Part shown: positions 16,774 through 25,044 of the stretch, one piece after another
Numbering within the stretch: the stretch's first letter is position 1
Layout of the letters: every line of letters starts with the position of its first letter
Source of the DNA: Chryseobacterium sp. IHB B 17019
GTDB lineage: Bacteria; Bacteroidota; Bacteroidia; Flavobacteriales; Weeksellaceae
Reading direction: 5' to 3'
DNA: 64,000 bases
NCBI RefSeq assembly: GCF_001456155.1
Contig: NZ_CP013293.1
Coordinates: forward strand, 1,674,001-1,738,000
Made by a program: the position numbers and the translations under genes
Notes under the pieces: model-generated
The model's input: the letters and a program-made list of their open reading frames with translations, nothing else
The model's database searches: none
Told to the model about the DNA's origin: nothing

Positions 16774-17220
16774 TTATTTCGATGGAAATTTATCCTCAAT
16801 TAATCTCAAATTAATTCCGTGTTCCAGATATGCTTTGCAGCCGTCTAAAACCGTAGTGAAACCACCCGTGTTGTCATTAATTACTTTTAACAGGTCTTCT
16901 CCTTCCTGATAAAATCCATAGCTTTTAATGATAACTAACGTTCCTTTTTCCATTTGTTTGAATTCGTAGTCTACATTTGTTGAAGGTTCGCCCCACTCTG
17001 TTTTTATCAACTGATTTTGAATAACTTGCAGCACTTTAACATCAGATTTCACGGCGTACATTTCCCATTCCCAAGTCAGGGTTTTGCCTTCTTCTAATTT
17101 TCCGGTAGATTTTGTAAACCAGAAATTAGTCGTTACTTCCGGGTTGATAAATGCTTCAAAAACATCTTCAACCGGCTTTCTGATAAGCATTTGAGCTTCA
17201 ACATACACGTTCGAATTCAT
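16774..17220 (-). CDS. SRPBCC (AHSA1-like) domain protein
   Basis: This 148-residue protein matches the AHSA1/activator-of-Hsp90-like branch of the START/Bet v 1 superfamily: IRKPVEDVFEAFINPE (13-28), TNFWFTKSTGKLEEG, LTWEWEMYAV, and a final GWxxxLDxLKAYLEHG-like helix seen here as GGFTTVLDGCKAYLEHGIN. The fold forms a hydrophobic cavity; ligands are unknown. The gene starts 12 bases after the menA stop on the same strand, so it is probably the last gene of menB-menA-AHSA1, though no direct role in menaquinone synthesis is known. Confidence 0.88.
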   Translation of the reverse strand: MNSNVYVEAQMLIRKPVEDVFEAFINPEVTTNFWFTKSTGKLEEGKTLTWEWEMYAVKSDVKVLQVIQNQLIKTEWGEPSTNVDYEFKQMEKGTLVIIKSYGFYQEGEDLLKVINDNTGGFTTVLDGCKAYLEHGINLRLIEDKFPSK

Positions 17221-17232
17221 GATAGAAATATT

Positions 17233-18162
17233 TTAGTTAAAAAAATTAAGTCCAAAAGCGGTAAGAACTGCCATCACAAAAGTCATTATTCCGACCTGTT
17301 TTAAGAATGGATCAAGCTCTTTCGGTTCTTTTACAGCCATGATTTTTCTTCTCAGTTTCATCAATGGAAGCAGCAAAATCATAACAATAAAAACATAATA
17401 ATTCTGAGTCTGGAAGAATCCGTTTATTCCTAAAAATATTAGAATTAAAATTAACGGAAGCTGCAATAAAATCATTTCATAAATCATCGCATTTTTGAAT
17501 CCGATTCTTAATGCAAAGCTGTTTTTTCCTGATAATCTGTCGCTTTCGATGTCTCTCATGTTGTTAAGATTCAAAACTGCCATGCTCATCATTCCGATTG
17601 CTGTTCCTGGCAATAACATGTCCCAACTGAAAGTTTTAGTAAATAAAAAATAGCTCCCACAAACAGAAACCAATCCAAAAAAGATAAACACGAAAAGGTC
17701 TCCCAATCCCATGTATCCATAAGGTTTTTTACCAACCGTATAACCAATTGCTGCTAAAATACTCGCCACTCCCAAACCTATAAAAATGTAAAATTCATTC
17801 ATATATTTTGGGATAAAAGCAACGTATAAAAGGGCAACTGTTGCTATAAAAGATAAAACTGAGAATAGAACGACTGCATTTCTCATTTGTTTTGCCGTAA
17901 TTCTTCCGGATGCAACCGCTCTGGATTCAGCCTCTGTAGCTCTTTTTGCGTCTGTTCCTTTTATTCCGTCCCCGTAATCATTCGCGTAATTTGAAAGAAT
18001 CTGATACAGCAAAGTCACCAACAATGCCAATGCAAAAATTCTCCAGTCCCAAATTCCACCTTCACCGTAAAGCCTCCATTTTGCAATGAAAGCTCCCATG
18101 ATAATTCCGCTCAGGGAAAGCGGTAATGTTCGTAGCCTTGCGGCTTTTATCCAATCCTTCAT
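17233..18162 (-). CDS. menA: 1,4-dihydroxy-2-naphthoate polyprenyltransferase
   Basis: MenA attaches the polyprenyl tail to 1,4-dihydroxy-2-naphthoate in menaquinone synthesis at the inner membrane. The 309-residue UbiA-superfamily protein has about eight to nine hydrophobic helices. The prenyl-diphosphate Mg site is NDYGDGIKGTD (61-71) and a second polar motif is NNMRDIESD, both characteristic of MenA. It begins MKDWIKAARLRTLPLSLSG, as is typical. It follows menB by 89 bases; that gap contains a word-type inverted repeat. Confidence 0.96.
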   Translation of the reverse strand: MKDWIKAARLRTLPLSLSGIIMGAFIAKWRLYGEGGIWDWRIFALALLVTLLYQILSNYANDYGDGIKGTDAKRATEAESRAVASGRITAKQMRNAVVLFSVLSFIATVALLYVAFIPKYMNEFYIFIGLGVASILAAIGYTVGKKPYGYMGLGDLFVFIFFGLVSVCGSYFLFTKTFSWDMLLPGTAIGMMSMAVLNLNNMRDIESDRLSGKNSFALRIGFKNAMIYEMILLQLPLILILIFLGINGFFQTQNYYVFIVMILLLPLMKLRRKIMAVKEPKELDPFLKQVGIMTFVMAVLTAFGLNFFN

Positions 18163-18171
18163 AGTTATTTA

Positions 18172-18250
18172 GATGTTAGAAATTAGAAGTTAGATTTTAG
18201 ATTTTAAACCGCATAAGTCTGATATCTAATTTCTAACCTTTAACTTCTTA
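18172..18250. repeat. Word-type inverted repeat between menB and menA
   Basis: The left arm uses TTAGAAATTAGAAGTTAGA and TTTTAGATTTTA words (18174-18207). The right arm, GATATCTAATTTCTAACC and TTTAACTTCTTA (18220-18250), is complementary in vocabulary. No ORF lies between the arms. The structure resembles the one between atpD and atpC. Confidence 0.65.
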
Positions 18251-18251
18251 T

Positions 18252-19088
18252 TTAAGATATCCACTGATCTTTTCCGAAATCAGGTTTTCTTTTTTCAAGG
18301 AATGCGTTTCTTCCTTCTTTTGCTTCTTCCGTCATGTAGGCCAAACGAGTTGCTTCGCCTGCAAAAACCTGTTGCCCAACCATTCCGTCGTCTGTAAGGT
18401 TCATGGCGAATTTCAGCATTCTGATGGATGTCGGGGATTTTGCCAGAATTTCCTGCGCCCATTCGTAAGCCGTGTCTTCTAATTCATCGTGAGGAATTAC
18501 AGCATTTACCATTCCCATATCCAACGCTTCCTGAGCGGAATAATTTCTACCTAAAAAGAAAATTTCACGAGCTTTTTTCTGTCCTACCATTTTTGCTAAA
18601 TAAGCTGAGCCGTAACCACCATCGAAGCTGGTAACGTCTGCATCTGTCTGTTTGAAAATAGCGTACTCTTTACTCGCTAAAGTAAGGTCACAAACCACAT
18701 GAAGAGAGTGTCCTCCGCCAACTGCCCATCCCGGAACTACCGCGATTACTACTTTGGGCATAAAACGGATCAAACGCTGAACTTCAAGAATATTCAAACG
18801 GTGTCTTCCGTCTTCTCCTACATATCCCTGATGCCCTCTGGCTTTTTGATCACCTCCGCTGCAGAAAGCCCAACCTCCGTCTTTCGGACTTGGCCCTTCT
18901 CCTGAAAGTAAAACAACACCTATCGAAGCGTCTTCGTAAGCGTCATAAAAAGCATCGTATAATTCGGAAGTGGTTTTTGGTCTGAAAGCGTTGCGAATTT
19001 CGGGTCTGTTGAAAGCAATTCTCGCTACACCATTACATTTTTTGTATGTAATATCTTCGTATTCTTTGGCGGTTTTCCACTCAATCAT
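18252..19088 (-). CDS. menB: 1,4-dihydroxy-2-naphthoyl-CoA synthase
   Basis: MenB is a crotonase-fold enzyme that cyclises O-succinylbenzoyl-CoA to 1,4-dihydroxy-2-naphthoyl-CoA. The ATG at 19088 gives 278 residues; a TTG at 19109 would add seven. Motifs: oxyanion-hole CSGGDQ (76-81) and GWAVGGGHSL (120-129), and the active-site segment QTDADVTSFDGGYGS (147-161). The Asp after QT marks the type II enzymes, which use a carboxylate side chain where type I MenB uses bicarbonate. It is the first gene of menB-menA. The other men genes are not in this window. Confidence 0.97.
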   Translation of the reverse strand: MIEWKTAKEYEDITYKKCNGVARIAFNRPEIRNAFRPKTTSELYDAFYDAYEDASIGVVLLSGEGPSPKDGGWAFCSGGDQKARGHQGYVGEDGRHRLNILEVQRLIRFMPKVVIAVVPGWAVGGGHSLHVVCDLTLASKEYAIFKQTDADVTSFDGGYGSAYLAKMVGQKKAREIFFLGRNYSAQEALDMGMVNAVIPHDELEDTAYEWAQEILAKSPTSIRMLKFAMNLTDDGMVGQQVFAGEATRLAYMTEEAKEGRNAFLEKRKPDFGKDQWIS

Positions 19089-19516
19089 TTTTGTAAAAAT
19101 TTTTCTCAAAGATACGGAATTGCAGAGAATTTTTAAGGTGATTTTTGATGATAATCGTTGGGAAATTTGTTGAGTTTTCTGCTTAAATAATTTTTAAATC
19201 ATTAAGAGTTTTGAATGGATTAATTTTAACGCAACGTTCGCAAGGTTTTTTCTAAGCGAATTGACTTTTTAAAGTTCGCAAGGGCGTTTCACTCAACTAA
19301 GAACGAGCCGTGTCATTCTGACTGAAGGAAGAGTCTCCGATATAAATTCTTATTTATAATTTAAGTTTCGGCTAAAACTAAATTGAATGCTTTATCTTGA
19401 AACGAGTTAAGGCCCGTTCTATTAATCTTTTTTAATAATCTGAATAAATTAAATTCTTCTTCATCGGAATAACAACATTGATAAATAATATAATACATTG
19501 ATAAGCCGACAAAGAT

Positions 19517-19638
19517 CTAGCCCCGATTGAAGCATTTGTTTGAGCTCATTTTTAGGGATTTGGCTGCGGCGGCAAAGCCGCCGCAGCCAAATCCCTAAAA
19601 ATAGCGAGTGCGGAAAGCGGGAAATAGCTCCTAAAAAA
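19517..19638 (+). ncRNA. Structured repeat element, copy A (CTAGCCCCGATT...GCGGGA...GCTCCT)
   Basis: The outer conserved sequences are CTAGCCCCGATTGAAGC at the 5' side and GTGCGGAAAGCGGGAAATAG with CTCCT at the 3' side. The inside is a perfect hairpin with 26-bp arms (19548-19573 / 19577-19602) and an AAA loop, with a tip rich in GGCTGCGGCGGC. Three more copies are at 30982, 34952 and 48778, all in this orientation. The arm sequence varies with compensating changes, which supports a structured RNA; transcription and strand are not proven. Confidence 0.6.
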
Positions 19639-19658
19639 CATTAAAATAAGTGTCAAAA

Positions 19659-19685
19659 AAAACCGAAACAAAATGTTCCGGTTTT
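19659..19685 (-). terminator. Terminator after the gyrA-TPR operon
   Basis: Arms AAAACCGAAAC / GTTCCGGTTTT (one mismatch) with an AAAAT loop and an A-run to the left, 24 bases past the TPR stop. Confidence 0.75.
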
Positions 19686-19708
19686 ATATTAATTTCAATG
19701 GTTTGAAA

Positions 19709-20752
19709 TTATTTAGCAGCAGCTGGTTGTTGTTTTAACAATTCAGCTTCTTTAGCTTTCAGTTCATTGTATTTAGCTGTATTTTTTGTGATATTATAGA
19801 TATCTTTCAAAGTCTGAACAGCATTTATATCTGTTGGTACAGCTTGATACCATTTTTCAGCATAAGGTAAAGCTTTGTTAAACTTTTCCTTTCTCGCGTC
19901 AATTAATTTTGTAGCATCATCCGGCTTTGTTTTTCTAAGCGTATTAATTTCTTTTACAGCTGCATCATCATCACCAATGGTTGTGTACACCAAGTTCTGG
20001 TAAGCATTAGAAAAATCCGGCTTCAATTCAATTGCTTTTTGGAAAGAAGTGATCGCTTCATTTGCAGATGCTGGATTTTTTGCCTGAAGAACTCCTAAAT
20101 TGTACCAATTGGTAGCATCATTAGGGTTTTTCGCTAGCTGATCCTTCAAATTCTGCATGAATTTATCTGTATTTCCAGATGCATACAACGCAGTCCCTTG
20201 ATACTCCTTTAATTTCGCATTGTTCGGGAATTTTGCCAATCCTTTTTCAATAATTGCTAAAGCTTCGTCATTTTTCTTAGCATTTAACAATAACGTTGAC
20301 AATGTTTCATACAAATCAGCTTCTACACTTGGCGTTTGCTCAGTTTTAAAGTCTGAATAGTCTTTTGATGAAGATTTTTTCAACAATTCCCAAGTCGCTT
20401 TATCGTAGCTGGCAACCTGACCTGTTTTATTTTCCTTCGCCGTATAGTTTGTTTCAACGCCTGTATAACCGGAATTGATCAAATCTGTATATATTTTTGT
20501 AGCCTGAGGAATATCATTTGCCAAAGCATAATTAAGACCTGCATAATACATATATACTTTATTATCCTGTCCGTTGGTTTTCAATAAGTTGTAAACTTCG
20601 ATAAACTTTGGAGCCGCCACAGCATAATTTTTTGCATTATATGCATCCATTGCCGCTTTGTTAGCTTCTTGTAGCTGAGCGTTCACATCTCCTTTCTGCC
20701 CGAAAGCAAAAGCTGATGCTACGATAGCCATCCCTAAAATTAGCTTTTTCAT
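19709..20752 (-). CDS. Secreted tetratricopeptide-repeat protein
   Basis: This 347-residue protein has a signal peptide (cleavage near AFAFGQ, residues 14-19). It is followed by TPR-type helical repeats: an N-terminal pair around AAMDAYNAKNYAVAAPKF, a middle set around EALAIIEKGLAKFPNNAKL, and a typical TPR at NWYNLGVLQAKNPASANEAI plus FQKAIELKPDFSNAYQNL. TPR arrays mediate protein binding; the partner is unknown and a periplasmic location is inferred. It starts 28 bases after the gyrA stop on the same strand, so it is probably co-transcribed with gyrA. Confidence 0.9.
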   Translation of the reverse strand: MKKLILGMAIVASAFAFGQKGDVNAQLQEANKAAMDAYNAKNYAVAAPKFIEVYNLLKTNGQDNKVYMYYAGLNYALANDIPQATKIYTDLINSGYTGVETNYTAKENKTGQVASYDKATWELLKKSSSKDYSDFKTEQTPSVEADLYETLSTLLLNAKKNDEALAIIEKGLAKFPNNAKLKEYQGTALYASGNTDKFMQNLKDQLAKNPNDATNWYNLGVLQAKNPASANEAITSFQKAIELKPDFSNAYQNLVYTTIGDDDAAVKEINTLRKTKPDDATKLIDARKEKFNKALPYAEKWYQAVPTDINAVQTLKDIYNITKNTAKYNELKAKEAELLKQQPAAAK

Positions 20753-20780
20753 AATAACTATTTATATTAATTGTACAATA

Positions 20781-23369
20781 TTATTCTTCCGAATCAGAAC
20801 TCTCAGTTTCCTCATTTGGGTTTTCATTTTCCGTCTGAGGTGCTTCTGTATTGTTTTCCTGGTTATCCGCTATAATTTCTGTTCCTTCTTCATTTTCCTC
20901 GTCTTCTTCTGCTACATCCTTATCCATTTCTACTTTTGCGATGGCTGCAATTTCGTCATTTTTCTTAAGATTGATCATTCTTACTCCCTGTGTATTTCTA
21001 CCCATTACTCTCATCTCATCCATATTCATTCTGATAGCAACACCTGATTTGTTGATAATCATCAATCCGTCTTCGTCTGTTACATTTTGAATAGCGATCA
21101 GATTTCCTGTCTTTTCGGTAATGTTCAGGGTGATAACTCCTTTTCCTCCTCTGTTGGTAATTCTGTAATCTTCCACTGCAGTTCTCTTACCGTATCCTTT
21201 TTCAGATACTACAAGAACGGTTTCTTTCTCCACATCATTCACAACAATCATACCAATTACCTCATCATTATCTTCCATCGTAATACCACGAACCCCAATA
21301 GACCCTCTACCTACTTCTCTCACTTTTTCTTCAGGGAAACGGATACATTTACCGTTTTTAGTAGCGATCATAATCTGGGAAGTTCCATTCGTTAAATAAG
21401 CACCTAACAACTGGTCATTATCTCTGATCTCGATAGCGTTTACACCATTTACCCTCGGTCTTGAATATGCTTCAAGAGACGTTTTCTTGATCGTACCGTT
21501 TTTAGTAACCATCACAACGCTCATTTGATTTACATATTCGGAATCTTTTAAGTTATTGGTTCTGATATATGCTTTAATCTTATCGTCCGGTTCAATGTTA
21601 ATTAAGTTTTGTACTGCTCTACCTTTGGCTGTTTTGGAACCTTCAGGAATTTCAAATACTCTTAACCAATAACACCTTCCTTTTTCAGTAAAGAACAACA
21701 TATATTGGTGGTTGGTTGCAGAAACAATATATTCCAGGAAGTCTGAATCTCTTGTTGTCGCTGCTTTATTTCCTACACCGCCTCTACTTTGGATTTTATA
21801 TTCCGAAAGCAACGTTCTCTTCACATATCCTGCGTGAGAAATCGTAAGAACCACAGATTCATTAGGGATGATGTCTTCAATTGACATTTCACCTCCTGAA
21901 TAATCGATTTCAGTTCTTCTTTCGTCGCCGTATTTTTCTCTAACCTCAATTAATTCATCCTTGATAATCTGGAATCTTCGCGGTTCATTAGCCAAGATAT
22001 CTTCCAAATCTGCAATTTCTTTCATAATAGCATCATACTCATCACGGATCTTATCAAGCTCCATTCCTGTAAGACGCGCAAGACGAAGATCAAGAATCGC
22101 CTGAGCCTGAATTTCAGAAAGCTCAAATTCTGTGATTAATCCTTCTTTCGCAGCCTGTGGATTGGCGCTGTGGCGGATGATGGAAATTGCTTTGTCTAAA
22201 GCATCCTGCGTTCCGATCACCTTCATGAAACCTTCTAAGATATGCGCTCTTTCTTTTGCTTTTCTAAGTTCAAACTGAGTTCTTCTTACGATAACTTCAT
22301 GTCTGTGCTCCACGAAATGGTGGATGATATCCTTTAAGTTCAATTGTTCCGGTCTACCGTGTACCAAGGCAATATTGTTAACACTAAAAGATGTCTGAAG
22401 TGAGGTATATTTATATAATAAGTTTAAGACAACATTAGGAATTGCATCGTTCTTTAATTCATAAACAATACGAAGACCTCTTCTGTCCGATTCATCTCTG
22501 ATTTCGTAGATTCCCGGGATTTTTTCGTCTTTTACCAATTCTGCTGTCCTGGCAATCATTTCAGCTTTGTTCACCTGGTAAGGAATTTCCGTAACGATAA
22601 TGGCGCTTCTGTTTCCTATTTCTTCGAAAGCAACTTTAGCTCTTAACACTACCCTTCCTCTTCCTGTATGGAAAGCGTCCCTTACTCCGTCATATCCATA
22701 GATAATCCCTCCTGTAGGAAAATCCGGAGCAATGATATGCTGCATCAATTCATCAATAGTGATGTCTCTGTTATCGATAAAAGCACAGATGGCATTTACG
22801 GCCTCTGTAAGATTATGAGGAGCCATGTTTGTTGCCATACCTACAGCGATACCTGAAGTTCCGTTCACCAGAAGGTTTGGGATTTTAGTAGGCATAACGG
22901 TTGGTTCCGTTAAGCTGTCATCGAAGTTATTCTGGAAATCTACCGTTTCTTTGTCTAAGTCTGAAAGTACCTCATCCGAGATTTTTTTTAATCTTGCTTC
23001 CGTATAACGCATTGCTGCAGGCGGGTCACCGTCCATGGAACCGAAGTTACCCTGTCCGTCTACCTGGGGATAACGCAGGCTCCAGTCCTGAGCCATTCTG
23101 ACCATTGCATCGTATACAGAGGAATCTCCGTGCGGGTGGTATTTACCTAAAACATCCCCAACAATTCTCGCAGATTTTAAATATTTTCTATTAGAAAAAA
23201 CCCCTAATCCATACATACCATAAAGCACTCTTCTATGAACGGGTTTCAAGCCGTCTCTTACATCAGGTAACGCTCTTGAAACGATAACCGACATCGAATA
23301 ATCGATATAAGACGACTTCATTTCATCAACAATGTTGATAGGAATCAATCTTTCTCCTTCTTTTTGCAT
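20781..23369 (-). CDS. gyrA: DNA gyrase subunit A
   Basis: GyrA cuts and rejoins DNA during ATP-driven negative supercoiling with GyrB. The ATG at 23369 gives 862 residues; the frame upstream opens only with TTG. The catalytic Tyr122 is in [10 protein letters not shown]. The quinolone-resistance region [12 protein letters not shown] carries Ser83 and Asp87, the susceptible residues in E. coli numbering. The C-terminal beta-pinwheel domain has a GyrA-box-like [10 protein letters not shown] and a second NRGGKGV. The protein ends in an acidic Glu/Asn/Asp-rich tail of about 45 residues. gyrB is not in this window. Confidence 0.98.
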   Translation of the reverse strand: MQKEGERLIPINIVDEMKSSYIDYSMSVIVSRALPDVRDGLKPVHRRVLYGMYGLGVFSNRKYLKSARIVGDVLGKYHPHGDSSVYDAMVRMAQDWSLRYPQVDGQGNFGSMDGDPPAAMRYTEARLKKISDEVLSDLDKETVDFQNNFDDSLTEPTVMPTKIPNLLVNGTSGIAVGMATNMAPHNLTEAVNAICAFIDNRDITIDELMQHIIAPDFPTGGIIYGYDGVRDAFHTGRGRVVLRAKVAFEEIGNRSAIIVTEIPYQVNKAEMIARTAELVKDEKIPGIYEIRDESDRRGLRIVYELKNDAIPNVVLNLLYKYTSLQTSFSVNNIALVHGRPEQLNLKDIIHHFVEHRHEVIVRRTQFELRKAKERAHILEGFMKVIGTQDALDKAISIIRHSANPQAAKEGLITEFELSEIQAQAILDLRLARLTGMELDKIRDEYDAIMKEIADLEDILANEPRRFQIIKDELIEVREKYGDERRTEIDYSGGEMSIEDIIPNESVVLTISHAGYVKRTLLSEYKIQSRGGVGNKAATTRDSDFLEYIVSATNHQYMLFFTEKGRCYWLRVFEIPEGSKTAKGRAVQNLINIEPDDKIKAYIRTNNLKDSEYVNQMSVVMVTKNGTIKKTSLEAYSRPRVNGVNAIEIRDNDQLLGAYLTNGTSQIMIATKNGKCIRFPEEKVREVGRGSIGVRGITMEDNDEVIGMIVVNDVEKETVLVVSEKGYGKRTAVEDYRITNRGGKGVITLNITEKTGNLIAIQNVTDEDGLMIINKSGVAIRMNMDEMRVMGRNTQGVRMINLKKNDEIAAIAKVEMDKDVAEEDEENEEGTEIIADNQENNTEAPQTENENPNEETESSDSEE

Positions 23370-23517
23370 AAACAAATTTTATTATAATGAAAGTCAGACC
23401 GTTAGCTGTGTGTCTGAAAATTATTCTTTTTGATTTTTTATTAACGGGCTAATTTACGAAAAATTTGCCGATTTTTGTGGTAGAATTTATCCACAAAATC
23501 TTAAAAATTCATAAAAT

Positions 23518-23832
23518 ATGAGCGTATTAAGTATAACTTTCCATTGCACAAAAAATAATCCCGATGAATGGGAAAATTATATCGACGAAACATTGGTTTT
23601 AATGACTGAAAATCTGATGGATGTCGATAAATATATTCTTTCCGAAGTTCACAGCGATTATATTGAAGATGGAAAAAATTATAATCTTCTTTTAATGTTT
23701 GACAATGACGACCTGAGAGAAGATTTTGTGAAAAGCGAACTGGAAAATATTACTGACAGAATTGAAATGAAGTTCGGGCAGGAAGTGATGATTTTTAATA
23801 CTTTTTTAAATCCGAAGAAGTCCAGGTTTTAA
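23518..23832 (+). CDS. DUF4286 family protein
   Basis: This 104-residue cytoplasmic protein fits the DUF4286 family found in Bacteroidota. The N-terminal LSITFHCTKNNPDEWENYI leads into a ferredoxin-like pattern of strand-helix-strand, with SEVHSDYIEDGKNYNLLL and a final EMKFGQEVMIFNTFLN. No catalytic residues are apparent and the function is unknown. It is divergent from gyrA and ends before a bidirectional terminator shared with the small lipoprotein at 23951. Confidence 0.85.
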   Translation: MSVLSITFHCTKNNPDEWENYIDETLVLMTENLMDVDKYILSEVHSDYIEDGKNYNLLLMFDNDDLREDFVKSELENITDRIEMKFGQEVMIFNTFLNPKKSRF

Positions 23833-23916
23833 GGTTAGGATTAAGGTTGAGGCTAATATTAATGAGTTTTAAATTTTGATTAAAGATATACTGATACAAT
23901 TATCCGTTATAAATAA

Positions 23917-23942
23917 AAAAGCCCTGAAGTTTCGGGGCTTTT
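23917..23942. terminator. Bidirectional terminator
   Basis: AAAAGCCCTGAA / TTCGGGGCTTTT arms with a GT tip and one wobble pair, between DUF4286 (+) and a small lipoprotein (-). Confidence 0.8.
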
Positions 23943-23950
23943 ATAATTTG

Positions 23951-24070
23951 TTATCGTCCGTGAGGCCGTGGAGGTTCAGGAGGCTTGGGAGGAGCCGGTG
24001 GGTGATGCAGGCACGAAGCAAACACAGCTACCAAAGCTAATCCCGTAATAATTTTAGATAAGGTTTTCAT
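23951..24070 (-). CDS. Small proline-rich lipoprotein (39 residues)
   Basis: A 39-codon ORF with ATG at 24070 and TAA at 23951-23953. Residues 1-19 form a lipoprotein signal (MKTLSKIITGLALVAVFASC; Cys20) and the mature part is only about 19 residues, His-His and then Pro-rich (PPAPPKPPEPPRPHGR). The signal and lipobox support a real exported peptide. The mature part is too short for a folded domain, so it may be a surface or cell-wall-interacting tail. It is followed by the terminator at 23917-23942. A His-rich lipoprotein of the same architecture lies next upstream. Confidence 0.65.
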   Translation of the reverse strand: MKTLSKIITGLALVAVFASCLHHPPAPPKPPEPPRPHGR

Positions 24071-24150
24071 ATCTTCATTTTTTGGTAATATAAAACCATC
24101 AAGCTAAGTGCCAATCTCAATACTTTAAAAATGAATGTTTAACAAAAATA

Positions 24151-24175
24151 AAAGCACTGATAATTTCAGCGCTTT
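24151..24175 (-). terminator. Terminator after the His-rich lipoprotein gene
   Basis: AAAGC-A-CTGA / TCAG-C-GCTTT arms with one mismatch and a TAATT loop, flanked by A-rich and T-rich runs. Confidence 0.65.
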
Positions 24176-24193
24176 TTATTTTTTTTCAATTCA

Positions 24194-24382
24194 TTAATGA
24201 TGTCCGTGTCCTCTGCCTCTATGTTTGTAATGACCGTGCCCGTGACCTCTTTTTTCATAGATAAACACTTTTTTCCTTTGTCCCGGAGGTAATCCTCTTC
24301 TTCCGTGATGCTCATGAACTATACATGAAGTCAACATCAACATAACCGTCGTGACTCCGACAATTTTAATCAAACCTTTCAT
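24194..24382 (-). CDS. Small His/Gly-rich lipoprotein
   Basis: This 62-residue protein has a lipoprotein signal with lipobox LTSC (Cys20). The mature part starts IVHEHHGRRGLPPGQRKKVF and ends in an HGHGHYKHRGRGHGHH tail. The LPPGQxKK block is common in small Chryseobacterium lipoproteins. The His-rich tail might bind metal, but there is no direct evidence. It belongs to a pair of tiny lipoproteins with the gene at 23951, each with its own terminator. Confidence 0.75.
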   Translation of the reverse strand: MKGLIKIVGVTTVMLMLTSCIVHEHHGRRGLPPGQRKKVFIYEKRGHGHGHYKHRGRGHGHH

Positions 24383-24543
24383 TTTTTCACTTTTTCAAAT
24401 TTCGAAGTGAAAAATATCAATGTTAATGCCAAACTTAATTACAAAGTTTTTATGATTTAAAACAAACGGCTTTAAAGTTTTGTATTATGGCTGTTTTGTT
24501 TAAAATATTATTTTAATTTATTAATAAAATTACCAATTACTCA

Positions 24544-25044
24544 TTATTCATTCCCTACTGTTTCGCTTCTTTTTTCAAGCATGATAACATCTTTCCATTT
24601 GCCATTGAGCTTTGCTAGTTTTTTCCTGATTCCCACCATACGAAACCCGTTTTTCTGATGGAATTTAACTGAAGCTTCATTTTCGGAGAAAATATTTGCC
24701 TGTAAAGTCCAAAATCCGTGGCTTTCGCTATCCAAAATCATCTTTTTAAGTAAAACCGAACCTAATCCCTTCCCCTGATAATTATTGTCGAAATAAATGC
24801 TTACTTCTGCCACGCCTTTGTAACATTCTCTTTTGCTCACCAGTTTAAGGGCACACCAGCCGACAACTTCATTGTTTTCATTTTCCAAAACCCACCGGCA
24901 ATCATTAAAATATTCCATATTCCAGGCTTCGGCGGTAGGAATGATTGTTTCAAAGGTGGCAATTCCGCTGTCAACGCCTTGCCTGAATATTTCCAGTACC
25001 CTGTTTTCATCGGCGGGAAGCATATGTCTAAGTTCGTAGTTCAT
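24544..25044 (-). CDS. GNAT-family N-acetyltransferase
   Basis: This 166-residue acetyltransferase resembles the phosphinothricin acetyltransferase-like branch. Acetyl-CoA binding is indicated by motif A, VSIYFDNNYQGKGLGSVLL (about 83-101), and motif B NEASVKFHQKNGFRMVG. The family acetylates small amines or methionine sulfoximine-like compounds; the substrate is not assigned. Its ATG directly abuts the stop of the DUF421 gene (TAAATG), so the two are translated from one transcript. The stop is close to a word-type repeat near 24530. Confidence 0.92.
   Translation of the reverse strand: MNYELRHMLPADENRVLEIFRQGVDSGIATFETIIPTAEAWNMEYFNDCRWVLENENNEVVGWCALKLVSKRECYKGVAEVSIYFDNNYQGKGLGSVLLKKMILDSESHGFWTLQANIFSENEASVKFHQKNGFRMVGIRKKLAKLNGKWKDVIMLEKRSETVGNE

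Larger units (their letters stand above)
19089..19708. other. Gene-free 620-base stretch, mosaic of repeat modules
   Basis: No coding frame is supported. From left to right: module A (AACGCAACG...CGCAAGGTTTTTT, 19224-19252), module B (TTCGCAAGGGCGTTTCACTC, 19275-19294), module C (GTCATTCTGACTGAAGGAAG, 19312-19331), a TTCGGCTAAAACT...AACGAGTTAAGGCCCGTTC stretch (about 19366-19421), the structured element at 19517-19638 and the terminator at 19659-19685. The order A-B-C-structured element recurs at 48524-48903. Confidence 0.75.
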
